The position numbers and the translations under genes were made by a program. A stretch of 63,058 nt of DNA. Origin: an uncultured Alphaproteobacteria bacterium (GTDB taxonomy: Bacteria; Pseudomonadota; Alphaproteobacteria; RF32; CAG-239). Each line of letters opens with the position of its first letter. Within the stretch, counting starts at the first letter, position 1. Below, in pieces: positions 26,496 to 35,431 of the stretch. The notes below the pieces were generated by a model. That model had not been told where the DNA came from and searched no databases. It worked only from the letters and a program-made list of their open reading frames with translations. The stretch covers positions 1 through 63,058 of the forward strand of contig CALXPU010000008.1 in assembly GCA_944390455.1 (NCBI GenBank). The letters are read 5' to 3'.

Positions 26496-27812
26496 ATGCG
26501 TTGGTTTAATAAAGGTTTTTGTGTTTGCGGCATGGCTCTTTGTCTTGTTGCTTGCGCTCAAGATAAAAAGCTTCCGGAAGGTGTCAGGGTTTCGGTTCTT
26601 GATGACAATATGCCTGAACTCGCTCTTGATAATAAAAAAATAAAATCTTTACCTGCTCCTTATGCTAACACAGCTTGGAGCCAAGCCGGAGTTAATCCTC
26701 AGCACATTATCGGTAATCTTCAAGCAGGATTTACTCTTAAAGAAAAATGGGCGCAGAGTTTTGGAAAAGGTATTAATAAGCGCGATTTATTGTTAGCAGC
26801 ACCAGTGGTTGGCAATAATTCTATTTTCGTAATGGATACTAAAGGGAAAGTTTCAGCATTCAATTTAGAAAGCGGAAAAATGCTGTGGGAAAATCAGCTA
26901 TCTGCTAATGTTGGTGGTTTTAAAGAAACAAAAAGCAGAGCTTCTGGTTTAGCTTTTGATAATAATACACTGTTTGCCACAACAGGTTTTGGCGGCGTAT
27001 TTGCAATGAATGCGCAAACGGGAGCCCCAAAATGGCGCAAAGTGATGGAATCGCCTATTCGTATTGCTCCAACGGTTACACCTAACATGCTTTTGGTACA
27101 GACTGTAGATAATCGTCTTTATGCTTTAGATAAAACTAACGGGCAAGAAATTTGGCGCTTTGGTGTTGCACATGAAGATACCGTTATTGCAAGCGGAGCG
27201 TCTCCTGCTTATGATGCAGAAGACAATGTGGTTATTGCAGGCTTTTCAAACGGAGAAATCGTTGTACTCAATGCAACTTTAGGCACCCCATTGTGGTCTC
27301 AGATGCTTGTTTCTAACAAACAGGCTCGCTCTACAACAGAAATTAACACGGTCGGAGCTTATCCAATTGTTGAGGAAGGCGTCATCTACGCCATTAGTAA
27401 TAGCGACGTCATGGCTTCCTTTGACATGAGAACAGGTGATAAACTTTGGGAAAAAGAAATTGGCTCAATGCAAAATATGTTGCTCGCCGGAGATTATTTG
27501 TTTGTCGTTTCTAACAAAAATATTTTATATGCTTTAGAGAAATATTCTGGAAATATTGTATGGTCTTTGGATGTTCGTGATTACTTAACTGACGCAGATA
27601 CAAAAGCTGCTATTTATACAGCGCCACCACTTATGCTCAACGGACATATTTTATTGGCCTTTTCAAACGGAAAAATTTTAAAAGTTGACGCAACTAACGG
27701 ACTTGTTGTTGCTAAAACAGAACTTGAACTTGATATTAGCAACGGTTTAATTGCTGCCGAACAGAAGGTAATTGCCGTTTCTGATGATGCGGATGTAATT
27801 GTTTTTGAATAA
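26496..27812 (+). CDS. bamB: Outer-membrane assembly lipoprotein BamB
   Basis: This 438-aa lipoprotein has a lipobox LVAC (Cys20) and a PQQ-type eight-bladed beta-propeller from about residue 85. The blade motifs are GKVSAFNLESGKMLWE, GGVFAMNAQTGAPKWRK, NRLYALDKTNGQEIWR and ILYALEKYSGNIVW. BamB helps the BAM complex insert outer-membrane beta-barrels, such as the autotransporter at 54.2-59.7 kb. AGGAG lies upstream of the ATG. thyX follows 17 bases later. Confidence 0.93.
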   Translation: MRWFNKGFCVCGMALCLVACAQDKKLPEGVRVSVLDDNMPELALDNKKIKSLPAPYANTAWSQAGVNPQHIIGNLQAGFTLKEKWAQSFGKGINKRDLLLAAPVVGNNSIFVMDTKGKVSAFNLESGKMLWENQLSANVGGFKETKSRASGLAFDNNTLFATTGFGGVFAMNAQTGAPKWRKVMESPIRIAPTVTPNMLLVQTVDNRLYALDKTNGQEIWRFGVAHEDTVIASGASPAYDAEDNVVIAGFSNGEIVVLNATLGTPLWSQMLVSNKQARSTTEINTVGAYPIVEEGVIYAISNSDVMASFDMRTGDKLWEKEIGSMQNMLLAGDYLFVVSNKNILYALEKYSGNIVWSLDVRDYLTDADTKAAIYTAPPLMLNGHILLAFSNGKILKVDATNGLVVAKTELELDISNGLIAAEQKVIAVSDDADVIVFE

Positions 27813-27829
27813 AGTTGACGGAGCTTGTA

Positions 27830-28765
27830 ATGGTTAAGATTGTTGATGCCTCTACTGAAATTTATCATTTGGATAGTTTAGATAATTTGTGTACCCATAT
27901 TGAGAAATGCGGACGCACTTGTTATAAATCTGAAAACTTAATTACAAATGAAACGGCTATTCCCTTTATTTCAGGCATTTTAAAAAGTGGGCACGAATCG
28001 GTTATTGAACATGCTAACGTTATCTTCTCCATGCCTGATACCGAAAAAAATCGCCATATTTTAACTATGAAAGATGTTCGCGGTATGAACGTTTCTATTG
28101 AAAAAGATCCACTCATCAATAAAGAGGTTATTGTTGTTTCTGGTAATATGCGTGCTTTCCGTGATATTGCCAGACAATATGGCGTACATGACTTTTTAAC
28201 TCTTATCGGTAATCCGTTATTTTATATCAAACCAGATGCCGAACCAAGTTTTGAAAATGTAAAAATTGAAAGTGTTCAGAGTTCCAGATTTTCTGAATTA
28301 CACAATTATATTACAACTCACTCTGTTTGCGATTTAGGGGCTTATAAAGATATTACCAGACATCGCTTGGCTTCATTTTCCATTGAGTCTACCAGATATT
28401 GCAACTATTCAAAAGGTAAGTTTGGTAGTGAATTAACGGTTATAGATCCTTGTAATATAGAGAAAGACTCTCCCATGTATGAAGAGTGGTTAAAGTGTAT
28501 GAATATGATTGAAGCTACTTATATGAAAATGGCTGAAATGGGTGGAAAAGGAGACCAGCTCAGAATGTTGCTTCCTCACTCTATTAAAGCGGATATGATT
28601 ATGTCTTCAAACATTACTGAATGGCGTCATATATTCTCATTGCGTTGTCATTCTGCAGCTCATCCGTCTGTACGCTTGGTTATGAAGATGATGTTAGAGA
28701 AATTTTATCAGATGTTTCCTGACTTCTTTGCAGATCAATACGAAACTTTTATTAAAAATCAGTAA
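27830..28765 (+). CDS. thyX: Flavin-dependent thymidylate synthase
   Basis: This 311-aa enzyme makes dTMP from dUMP with methylene-THF and FAD/NADPH. The ThyX signature RHRxxSxxxxSxRY appears as RHRLASFSIESTRY, and the conserved EWRHIFSLRCHSAAHPS lies in the C-terminal half. It is longer than T. maritima ThyX (about 220 aa) but inside the wider family range. The frame opens at TTG 27815, but the ATG at 27830 with GGAG 6 bases upstream is preferred. It shares a short intergenic region with bamB, so it may be transcribed with it. A terminator follows at 28791. Confidence 0.94.
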   Translation: MVKIVDASTEIYHLDSLDNLCTHIEKCGRTCYKSENLITNETAIPFISGILKSGHESVIEHANVIFSMPDTEKNRHILTMKDVRGMNVSIEKDPLINKEVIVVSGNMRAFRDIARQYGVHDFLTLIGNPLFYIKPDAEPSFENVKIESVQSSRFSELHNYITTHSVCDLGAYKDITRHRLASFSIESTRYCNYSKGKFGSELTVIDPCNIEKDSPMYEEWLKCMNMIEATYMKMAEMGGKGDQLRMLLPHSIKADMIMSSNITEWRHIFSLRCHSAAHPSVRLVMKMMLEKFYQMFPDFFADQYETFIKNQ

Positions 28766-28790
28766 TATTTAATAGTATATTCGTATTTCA

Positions 28791-28817
28791 AAAAGGCCGA
28801 TAGTCGGCCTTTTTATT
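28791..28817 (+). terminator. Terminator of bamB-thyX
   Basis: AAAAGGCCGA (28791-28800) pairs with TCGGCCTTTT (28804-28813) around a three-base loop, followed by T residues. Confidence 0.9.
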
Positions 28818-28893
28818 TAGCGCTTGAAAAATTAGCACCTTTATGTTATATACTTTGGCTAGTGTTTATTTGATTTAGCTAAAAGGATAAAAA

Positions 28894-30315
28894 ATGGCGC
28901 TTAAAGTTGCAATTGTCGGGAGACCTAATGTTGGTAAATCCACTCTTTTTAACCGCTTGGTTGGTAAAAAGTTAGCCCTTGTACACGATTTACCCGGCGT
29001 TACTCGTGACAGAAAAGAAGCTGTTGCAAAACTGAAAGATTTAGAGTTGGCTGTTATTGATACAGCTGGTTACGAAGAAGCTCCAGAAGGACAAATGGAG
29101 CAGCGTATGTGGCAACAAACCAAACGTGCCATAGATGAATCTGACGTGGTATTATTTTTATTTGATGCGCGCGCCGGTATGCAAGCATATGATGAACATT
29201 TTGCGGATTTAGTACGTAGAAGTAAAAAACCTGTTCTGCTTTTAGCTAATAAATGCGAAGGAAAAACACACGAACAAGGAATTTATGAAGCCTATAAACT
29301 AGGACTTGGCGACCCTATAATTTTTTCTGCTGAACATAATATCGGTTTTGACGAACTATATCTTCAATTGAAAGATTTTGATGAGCAATTAAATGCCTCT
29401 TATACCGAAAAAAGCACACAAGAAGCTGTTCAAGAAGAAAGCTGTATGCCTGATAATATTTCTGAAGAAGATGAGAAAAATTATATTGAAAACTTAAAAA
29501 AGCGTCCGATACAAATTGCTGTTGTTGGTCGTCCTAATGTTGGTAAATCAACACTTGTTAACGCTCTTCTTAATGACGAGCGTATGTTAACCGGACCTGA
29601 GGCTGGATTAACCCGTGATGCGATTACAACTCGTTGGGAATGGAAAGGTTGGACTATTAATCTTGTTGATACCGCCGGCCTTAGAAAACAAGCTAAAGTT
29701 ACCGGTGCCATTGAAAAGATGTCAGTTGAAAGCACTCTTTACGCTGCAAATATGGCACAAGTGGTTATATTGGTTTTAGATGCTGATGGAGTTCTTGATA
29801 AGCAAGATTTAACAATTGCACGTAAAGTTCTTGACGAAGGTCGTGCTTTGGTTATCGCTGTCAACAAATGGGATATTGCTGATAAAAAAGAGGCTTTGCA
29901 AAAATTAAATGACAAACTACAAACTTCTCTTACTCAGGCGGAAGGCGTTCCTACGGTTACAATTTCTGCTCTAAAGAAAAAAGGATTAGATAAACTTTTA
30001 AGTGCGGTCATTAAAGTTTATGAACGTTGGAATATTCGTATTCCGACAGCTCCACTGAATAAGTGGTTCAAAGATGTTCAAGAACAAAATCCAGCACCAT
30101 TGGGTAAAAATAAACGCCGTATAAAACTTCGTTATATTACACAAGCTAAAACAAGACCACCGGCATTTTTCATTTTCTCCAGCAACCCTGAAGGATTACC
30201 TGATTCTTATTTAAGATATTTAACAAATCAGTTACGAGAAACCTTTAATCTTAGAGGAGTGCCGATTAGAATAACGGTTAGAAAATCAGACAATCCTTAT
30301 GCTGATAAAGATTAG
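28894..30315 (+). CDS. der: Ribosome biogenesis GTPase Der (EngA)
   Basis: This 473-aa protein has tandem G domains. Each has a P-loop GRPNVGKST (residues about 8-16 and 212-220), a DTAG switch motif and NKxD-type base recognition (NKCE-like in the first, NKWD in the second). A KH-like domain follows from about residue 390. It promotes 50S assembly and is essential in most bacteria. A linker of about 35 acidic residues separates the G domains. Its position after bamB is conserved in Proteobacteria, although here thyX is inserted between them. Confidence 0.97.
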   Translation: MALKVAIVGRPNVGKSTLFNRLVGKKLALVHDLPGVTRDRKEAVAKLKDLELAVIDTAGYEEAPEGQMEQRMWQQTKRAIDESDVVLFLFDARAGMQAYDEHFADLVRRSKKPVLLLANKCEGKTHEQGIYEAYKLGLGDPIIFSAEHNIGFDELYLQLKDFDEQLNASYTEKSTQEAVQEESCMPDNISEEDEKNYIENLKKRPIQIAVVGRPNVGKSTLVNALLNDERMLTGPEAGLTRDAITTRWEWKGWTINLVDTAGLRKQAKVTGAIEKMSVESTLYAANMAQVVILVLDADGVLDKQDLTIARKVLDEGRALVIAVNKWDIADKKEALQKLNDKLQTSLTQAEGVPTVTISALKKKGLDKLLSAVIKVYERWNIRIPTAPLNKWFKDVQEQNPAPLGKNKRRIKLRYITQAKTRPPAFFIFSSNPEGLPDSYLRYLTNQLRETFNLRGVPIRITVRKSDNPYADKD

Positions 30316-30339
30316 TTGTTTTAGTATTTATCAAAAGAA

Positions 30340-30366
30340 AAGAGCGTTTAAAGGCGCTCTTTTTTA
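30340..30366 (+). terminator. Terminator of der
   Basis: AAGAGCG (30340-30346) pairs with CGCTCTT (30355-30361), followed by T residues, 25 bases after the der stop. Confidence 0.85.
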
Positions 30367-30390
30367 CTACTCATCGTTATATTTTTACAT

Positions 30391-30419
30391 AAAAAAAGAG
30401 GTGCCGGCAGACACCTCTT
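30391..30419 (-). terminator. Terminator of the pilin gene
   Basis: AAGAGGTG (30396-30403) pairs with CACCTCTT (30412-30419). On the minus strand it is followed by seven T. Confidence 0.87.
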
Positions 30420-30443
30420 CTTTTTCTTTAACTAAGCTGTGGC

Positions 30444-31112
30444 TTAGAAGTATTTCCAAGAAACAGCGTTCAAAGACAAATTGCAAGCTGCGTTTGCATC
30501 AATGATGCTGAAAGGCAAGCCATGTTGTTCGTCACCCGGAATATGGATGTTTGTAGAAGCTGTTAAACCAGATGTCGGAGTTGACAATTGTGTACCAGCA
30601 TCAGCAGCAGAAGCACCATCAGTATCATCACCAGCATCGTGACCTTCAATATACATAGCAGCTAAACCAGAACCAGCATCTCCACCCCAGTCAGTTGTTG
30701 CAATTGATACGCAAGCGCTTTGTGGAATTTGGCTGAAACCAATTGTAAATGCCATCATATCACCTGTGTTAGATTGGTCAGCAACAGCGATTACTACGCT
30801 ACCACCAAATGCATTGGTAATCGGATAAGAGTTGCTGTATGAACCACCAGAAGATACTGCATCATACATTTCACCTGGGATCAAACCAGCTTGTAATGCC
30901 ATACCATTGTTCAAGCCTTCATAAGTTCTTTGAGAAGAGAACAATGTTCTGATGTTTGTAGAGATCATTTGTACTTGATCACTGATTTTGTTTGTCTTAA
31001 ATTTGTTCATAGCTTTTGAATAACCGGCGATACCACCAACTGACAAAACGCCAACGATAGCCAACACGCCGAGCATTTCAATCATTGAACGACCTTGTTC
31101 ATTAACTCTCAT
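30444..31112 (-). CDS. Type IV-type prepilin (PilS-like major pilin)
   Basis: This 222-aa protein has a short positive leader (MRVNEQG), a processing site after Gly7 and the hydrophobic stalk SMIEMLGVLAIVGVLSVGGI with Glu five residues after cleavage. The residue after Gly is Arg, not Phe. The globular domain is Ser/Gly/Asp-rich, with two Cys (one in QSACVSI, one in ANAACN) that could form a disulfide. I see no pilin peptidase, assembly ATPase or secretin nearby, so partners must be elsewhere. AGGAG is 7 bases upstream and the 215-base region before the gene holds nothing else I can support. Confidence 0.85.
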   Translation of the reverse strand: MRVNEQGRSMIEMLGVLAIVGVLSVGGIAGYSKAMNKFKTNKISDQVQMISTNIRTLFSSQRTYEGLNNGMALQAGLIPGEMYDAVSSGGSYSNSYPITNAFGGSVVIAVADQSNTGDMMAFTIGFSQIPQSACVSIATTDWGGDAGSGLAAMYIEGHDAGDDTDGASAADAGTQLSTPTSGLTASTNIHIPGDEQHGLPFSIIDANAACNLSLNAVSWKYF

Positions 31113-31327
31113 ATTAATTCTCCTAAAATATAAGTACCTTAAACATTGTTTACTTTACATCAGAAAATACTTTTTTACAATTATGTAAATAGTCATAGTC
31201 CCTAACTAAAGTAATATATAAGGTTGTTACCTCTAAGTTTATTACTTACAAGCAGTCCTAAACTTGTTTTGGAGTTTAGCGGGTAAAACTTAATATTTTC
31301 CTAACAGCTAAAATATTTTCTTATCTT

Positions 31328-31669
31328 TTATCCGAAGGTTCGTCCACCACTCGCAACTTGTGATGCAGGAGCGTTGTTTAATGAGATACTAATGTTGTTT
31401 GTATCATCAATACCCAGTTCAGCTTCCAATAAATTTGTCAGAGCTTCTACTAAGATATCTTTATTTCCCAGACCGATAGACAGTAATTCAGCCAAAGCTC
31501 CTTTATTTGCGTGACTTCCGCCAAATGCCATATTAGGGTTATATACGACATTTGCTACAACATAAGATATTGGCTTTCCTAGCACATCTGCGGTTAACGC
31601 TGAGACTTTTTCAGCTAACTTTTTACCGTCTTTAATTTCTGCATTAGTGTAAACTGTTAAAAATGGCAT
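31328..31669 (-). CDS. MIF-family tautomerase
   Basis: This 113-aa protein has the macrophage migration inhibitory factor fold by sequence pattern. The N-terminal Pro after Met (MPFLTVYTN) is the catalytic base. The GKPISYVVANV segment holds a Lys matching MIF Lys32, and NPNMAFGGS and SIGLGNK follow as in eukaryotic MIF. The CxxC redox motif of MIF is missing. It is 15 bases downstream of the MsbA-like exporter gene with AAAGGAG before the ATG, so the two are probably one operon. Enzyme activity is expected. An effect on host cells is only inference. Confidence 0.85.
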   Translation of the reverse strand: MPFLTVYTNAEIKDGKKLAEKVSALTADVLGKPISYVVANVVYNPNMAFGGSHANKGALAELLSIGLGNKDILVEALTNLLEAELGIDDTNNISISLNNAPASQVASGGRTFG

Positions 31670-31684
31670 AGTTTTCTCCTTTAA

Positions 31685-33454
31685 TTAACGAAGTTGTGTG
31701 CGATATAGTGATGCGTAAATTCCATCCGGTTTATCTATCAGTTCATCATGCGTGCCGATTTCTGCAATCTTACCATAGTTTACAACAACAATTTTATCGG
31801 CATTTCTAACTGTAGATAAGCGGTGAGCTATAATAAATACAGTTCTGTCGGCCATCAAATTTTCTATTGCCTGCTGAACAATTGCTTCGGACTTATTGTC
31901 TAACGCAGAGGTTGCTTCGTCCAAAATAACTATCGGGGCGTTTTTAATAAATGCGCGAGCTATAGCTATACGTTGTTTTTGGCCACCGGAAAGCATTACG
32001 CCGCGTTCCCCTATTTCTGTATCTAACCCTTTATCTAGAGTTGCAATAAACTCATCTAGGCATGCACATTTTACAGCTTTTGCAATTTCTTCTTCTGTTG
32101 CATTTTCTTTACCTAGAATAATATTATCTCGTATTGTACCACAAAATAGGAAGTTATCTTGGAAGACAATAGCAATTTTATCACGCAACGAATCTATGTC
32201 TAACTCACGAATATCTACTCCATCAATCATTAACTTACCACCGGTAACATCATAGAAACGCGGCAATAGATTTACTAAGGTTGTTTTACCACCTCCGGAA
32301 TTACCTACAAATGCTATTGTTTCGCCGATTTTAATTTTTAAGTTAATGTGATCTAAAACTTGTTTTCCTTTGATATAAGAGAAGCAAACATCCTTATATT
32401 CAATGCAATCTTTAGGGGTTGATAGTTCTTTCGGATTTTCGCAATTTATAATATCAGGTGTTCTTTCTAACGCGCTAAATACACGTTCCATTGCCATTAA
32501 AGCCATTTGCACACTGTTAAAATTGTTGCCAATGCTCTTTATCGGATTGTAAAGCATAATCAATGCAGCAATAAACGACACAAAACTACCCGCAGTAATT
32601 TGATGAGTTACAATTAAATATGAGCCTAGCCAAATCACAGCAGCCACTCCGAATGAAACAATGAAGTGCATTAAAGGAGATAACATACCGGTTCTTTGTA
32701 TCATTTTCATACCGATTTTGAACACGCTATCCAAAGTGTTGCAAAAACGAGTATTTTGGTAATCATACAAATTATATGAGGCGATAATGCGATTACCACT
32801 ATATGTTTCGTTAAAATGTGTTACTACTGCTGCACCTGAAAATACAGATTTGTCCATCAATGATTTAATACGTTTACGCACTCTGGTTAACGGAAATAAA
32901 GCTCCAAGCAATACAACCGTTGCAACTATGGCCAATTGCCAAGAATTATAGAACAACACGCATATTAATGAAATAGAAGAGAATAGACGCGTGGTAAACA
33001 ATTTCATATTATTGAGCAATCCACTACATGCGGAATCAACATCATTATTAAAACGGAAAATAATATCGCCAGAAGTATTTTTATCAAAAAAAGCTGCGTT
33101 ATAGTGCATTAACTTTCCAAAGAGCTTCTTCTTAACATCCATTGCAATACGTTGCCCCACCCATGTGTTTAAATATGTTGCACTGTATGTCAGCAAGCTC
33201 TGTAATAAACTAAATACAACTATCAGTAGCGGAATAAAAAATGTGGTTGCACCAAGAGTGCTTTTTTCTACCATAACCACGTCCATGTATGGTTTTAGAG
33301 CCCAAGCAATTACGGCATCCATACCACCAATCGGAATTGTAATCAACAAAGCGGTTAATGCGCGCCACTTATACGGCAATACATACGGCAAAATTTTGCG
33401 ATAATTTACAACTAAATTCAGACTTAAAAATTTCTCTTTCAATTTCCGAAACAT
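31685..33454 (-). CDS. MsbA-like ABC exporter (fused membrane and ATPase domains)
   Basis: This 589-aa half-transporter has six membrane helices (about residues 20-320) followed by an ATPase domain: Walker A GNSGGGKTTLV, signature LSGGQKQR, Walker B IVILDEATSALD and H-loop IIAHRLS. The closest relatives by pattern are lipid A/phospholipid flippases of the MsbA type, acting as homodimers. The frame opens at a GTG at 33487, but the ATG at 33454 has GGGA 6 bases upstream and gives the normal N-terminus (MFRKLKEKF). The downstream MIF gene is co-transcribed by position. Confidence 0.9.
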   Translation of the reverse strand: MFRKLKEKFLSLNLVVNYRKILPYVLPYKWRALTALLITIPIGGMDAVIAWALKPYMDVVMVEKSTLGATTFFIPLLIVVFSLLQSLLTYSATYLNTWVGQRIAMDVKKKLFGKLMHYNAAFFDKNTSGDIIFRFNNDVDSACSGLLNNMKLFTTRLFSSISLICVLFYNSWQLAIVATVVLLGALFPLTRVRKRIKSLMDKSVFSGAAVVTHFNETYSGNRIIASYNLYDYQNTRFCNTLDSVFKIGMKMIQRTGMLSPLMHFIVSFGVAAVIWLGSYLIVTHQITAGSFVSFIAALIMLYNPIKSIGNNFNSVQMALMAMERVFSALERTPDIINCENPKELSTPKDCIEYKDVCFSYIKGKQVLDHINLKIKIGETIAFVGNSGGGKTTLVNLLPRFYDVTGGKLMIDGVDIRELDIDSLRDKIAIVFQDNFLFCGTIRDNIILGKENATEEEIAKAVKCACLDEFIATLDKGLDTEIGERGVMLSGGQKQRIAIARAFIKNAPIVILDEATSALDNKSEAIVQQAIENLMADRTVFIIAHRLSTVRNADKIVVVNYGKIAEIGTHDELIDKPDGIYASLYRTQLR

Positions 33455-33594
33455 AGGTTTTCCCAAATAGATATTACACACACTCAAATATCCGCTTTAT
33501 AAGCAGATTGATATTTTCTGTAACAGCTTTTTTATCAGATGTAAACCCTAAAGCGTATTTTATGCCTATATTCCGCTATTCTGTTGCCTCTATA

Positions 33595-33623
33595 AAACAA
33601 AAAGCCATCTTTTCAGGTGGCTT
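33595..33623 (-). terminator. Terminator of the cold-shock gene
   Basis: AAGCCATC (33602-33609) pairs with GGTGGCTT (33616-33623) with one G-U pair; T residues follow on the minus strand. Confidence 0.75.
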
Positions 33624-33654
33624 CTCAACTATATGTCTATCTTTATCTTGTTGA

Positions 33655-33858
33655 CTACAGTATTTCTATGGAGCCAGCTGCCGTACGACCTCTATCATCA
33701 TAAATTTCGTAGCTTACACGTTGTCCTTCATATAATTTTCTTAAACCTTTTTCTTCTAGTTTGGTTATATGAACAAATACATCTTTTCCGCCATCTTCAG
33801 GTTGAATAAATCCATATCCTTTACGTGAATTAAACCACTTAACCGTTCCTGTTGTCAT
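33655..33858 (-). CDS. Cold-shock protein (CspA family)
   Basis: This 67-aa single OB-fold domain has RNP1 KGYGFIQ and RNP2 VFVHI, the single-stranded RNA/DNA binding motifs. It acts as an RNA chaperone. It has its own promoter at 33917-33944, a leader of about 50 bases typical of cold-shock genes, and AGGAG close to the ATG. Confidence 0.96.
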   Translation of the reverse strand: MTTGTVKWFNSRKGYGFIQPEDGGKDVFVHITKLEEKGLRKLYEGQRVSYEIYDDRGRTAAGSIEIL

Positions 33859-33916
33859 TTTATCTCCTATCTTTCATAGTTACACCTACTCCGTTAGGTT
33901 ACCCTAACAAGCACAT

Positions 33917-33944
33917 GTTATAATACTATTTATTGTAGAGTCAA
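33917..33944 (-). promoter_or_regulatory. Promoter of the cold-shock gene
   Basis: On the minus strand TTGACT (33939-33944) and TATAAC (33917-33922) are separated by 16 bases, about 58 bases before the start codon. The leader contains a short inverted repeat GTTAGGGTAACCTAAC (33891-33906) of unknown role. Confidence 0.68.
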
Positions 33945-33957
33945 TAAAAAAAAACTC

Positions 33958-34329
33958 TTATAGGTTGTTTTTTGATAGAATATTTTGCACTTGTGTTTTT
34001 ATATATTCTCTAAACTCAGGATTTATCCCTTTCTCTTTACTTTTTCTTTCTAGTATTTCTAAAATTTCTGTTTGATACTTAGGCTTATTGACAGCAATTT
34101 TAGCCAGATACCAGACGGACCCTTCAAATACTTGCTTTTCTTCACTATCCAAGCCTTTAACTATACTTTCATATGTCGGTGAAAAACGTTTTTTTATTTC
34201 GGTATTATTTAGAACGTATGACGCTTTTTGAATTCTGTGCGCTTCTGCCGGAGTTATATCGCCTACTTTACGTCCAATTAAGAAATCTTTTATCTTCTTA
34301 AACATTGATGCGCTAACACCTTCTGTCAT
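33958..34329 (-). CDS. Small helical hypothetical protein
   Basis: This soluble, helical protein of 123 aa has no recognisable domain or signal peptide and a basic C-terminus (QVQNILSKNNL). The frame opens at 34398, but the ATG at 34329 has GGGAG 8 bases upstream and is preferred. The upstream sequence would add 23 residues beginning MQKEKSP. It ends almost immediately before the cspA-type promoter. Function unknown. Confidence 0.7.
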   Translation of the reverse strand: MTEGVSASMFKKIKDFLIGRKVGDITPAEAHRIQKASYVLNNTEIKKRFSPTYESIVKGLDSEEKQVFEGSVWYLAKIAVNKPKYQTEILEILERKSKEKGINPEFREYIKTQVQNILSKNNL

Positions 34330-34473
34330 CTTTATATCTCCCTTATTTTTGTATCCCTCGTTGAAAATTAAAATAAGCGGACTTTTTTCTTTTTGCAACC
34401 ACTTTTTCTGTTGACTAAGTTAAAAATGATTGACTCTTATTTTTATTTATACTATCAATTTCACCTGTTAGAT

Positions 34474-34547
34474 TGCTTCATCGTCTAATGGTAGGACAGC
34501 GGACTCTGACTCCGTTAATCTTGGTTCGAATCCAGGTGAAGCAGCCA
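34474..34547 (+). tRNA. tRNA-Gln (CTG)
   Basis: Acceptor arms TGCTTCA (34474-34480) and TGAAGCA (34537-34543) with discriminator G and an encoded CCA (34545-34547). The anticodon loop CTCTGAC gives CTG. The D arm and T-loop GGTTCGAATCC are normal. A terminator follows at 34553. Confidence 0.95.
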
Positions 34548-34552
34548 TTTAT

Positions 34553-34580
34553 AAGGTCGTCTTCTTAGGCGACCTTTTTT
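34553..34580 (+). terminator. Terminator of tRNA-Gln
   Basis: AAGGTCG (34553-34559) pairs with CGACCTT (34570-34576), followed by TTTT. Confidence 0.87.
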
Positions 34581-34656
34581 GTTTGACTTTTTATTTTTGA
34601 AAACATAAGCTTTCTTTACATTTTTTATTATTATTCACTTTTAAATCTTTTATATT

Positions 34657-35388
34657 ATGAGGTTATCTAAAATTACCGTTTCGGGAGCTAACGAATTTAC
34701 TGATGCTCAAGCTTTGGTTTTTCTTTGTGAAAAACATTGTTTGTCTGAAATCGGCATTCAAGTTTCTGGTGATAAAGCCTATTTTAGTTCTGCCAGATAT
34801 TGGTGGATTTGGGCACTTTGTTCTCTTGCTTCTCGTCATGTGCAAATCGCACTTCATCTTAATAAAGATTGGGCTGAGGATTTTTGTGATGGAAGAATTC
34901 CAACTGAAGTGCAGACGTTGCTTCACAATTTTCCGACTATCCGAACTATTCAGCTTAACTTTAAAATCGGACGTGAGAAAACACCTGATTTGGATACATT
35001 GTTGGATACGATGAAGCGATGCTATCCCCGTAACTTTGTCCTTTCTTACAATGATAGTAATAAAGAATTTATCAATCGTTTGCATGATACGGGATTTAAG
35101 TTTGCATGCTTGTATGACAATTCCTTTGGTGAAGGAATTACTCCAGACACTCGCCCTGCTCCGGCTTTTCCTGATATTTACCAAGGATATGCCGGAGGTC
35201 TTTCTCCTGATAATATCGCTGATGAATTGGATAAAATCAGAAAAGTTATTCCTTCTCATTGCGAATTTTTTATTGATGCAGAAGGAAAACTTAAAGGCGA
35301 TGATGGGCATTTTTCTTTAGAGAAATGCAAACAATTTTTGGATCGCGCCGTAGAGTGGGCTTATAGAGATTCTGTTTTTAACCGTTAG
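34657..35388 (+). CDS. TIM-barrel-like protein distantly resembling phosphoribosylanthranilate isomerase
   Basis: This 243-aa soluble protein is not a family I can name with confidence. The alternation of strands and helices, and the C-terminal YQGYAGGLSPDNIADELDKI followed by FFIDAEGKLKGDDGHFSL, resemble the last strands of TrpF-type (beta/alpha)8 barrels. The invariant N-terminal Cys of TrpF was not identified. It lies between tRNA-Gln and convergent mutY, alone, with a strong terminator at 35395. It has no Shine-Dalgarno; the leader ends TTATATTATG, like the repeat-array genes. Confidence 0.55.
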   Translation: MRLSKITVSGANEFTDAQALVFLCEKHCLSEIGIQVSGDKAYFSSARYWWIWALCSLASRHVQIALHLNKDWAEDFCDGRIPTEVQTLLHNFPTIRTIQLNFKIGREKTPDLDTLLDTMKRCYPRNFVLSYNDSNKEFINRLHDTGFKFACLYDNSFGEGITPDTRPAPAFPDIYQGYAGGLSPDNIADELDKIRKVIPSHCEFFIDAEGKLKGDDGHFSLEKCKQFLDRAVEWAYRDSVFNR

Positions 35389-35394
35389 AACGTG

Positions 35395-35431
35395 TCCCCT
35401 GTTCATCTTAAGTGATGACAGGGGATTTTTT
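35395..35431 (+). terminator. Terminator of the TIM-barrel-like gene
   Basis: TCCCCTGT (35395-35402) pairs with ACAGGGGA (35418-35425), extended by CATC/GATG, then six T. The end overlaps the mutY stop codon. Confidence 0.88.

Noticed and set aside
27815..27829. TTG start of thyX at 27815
   Set aside because: The ATG at 27830 has GGAG at 6 bases and fits the family N-terminus.
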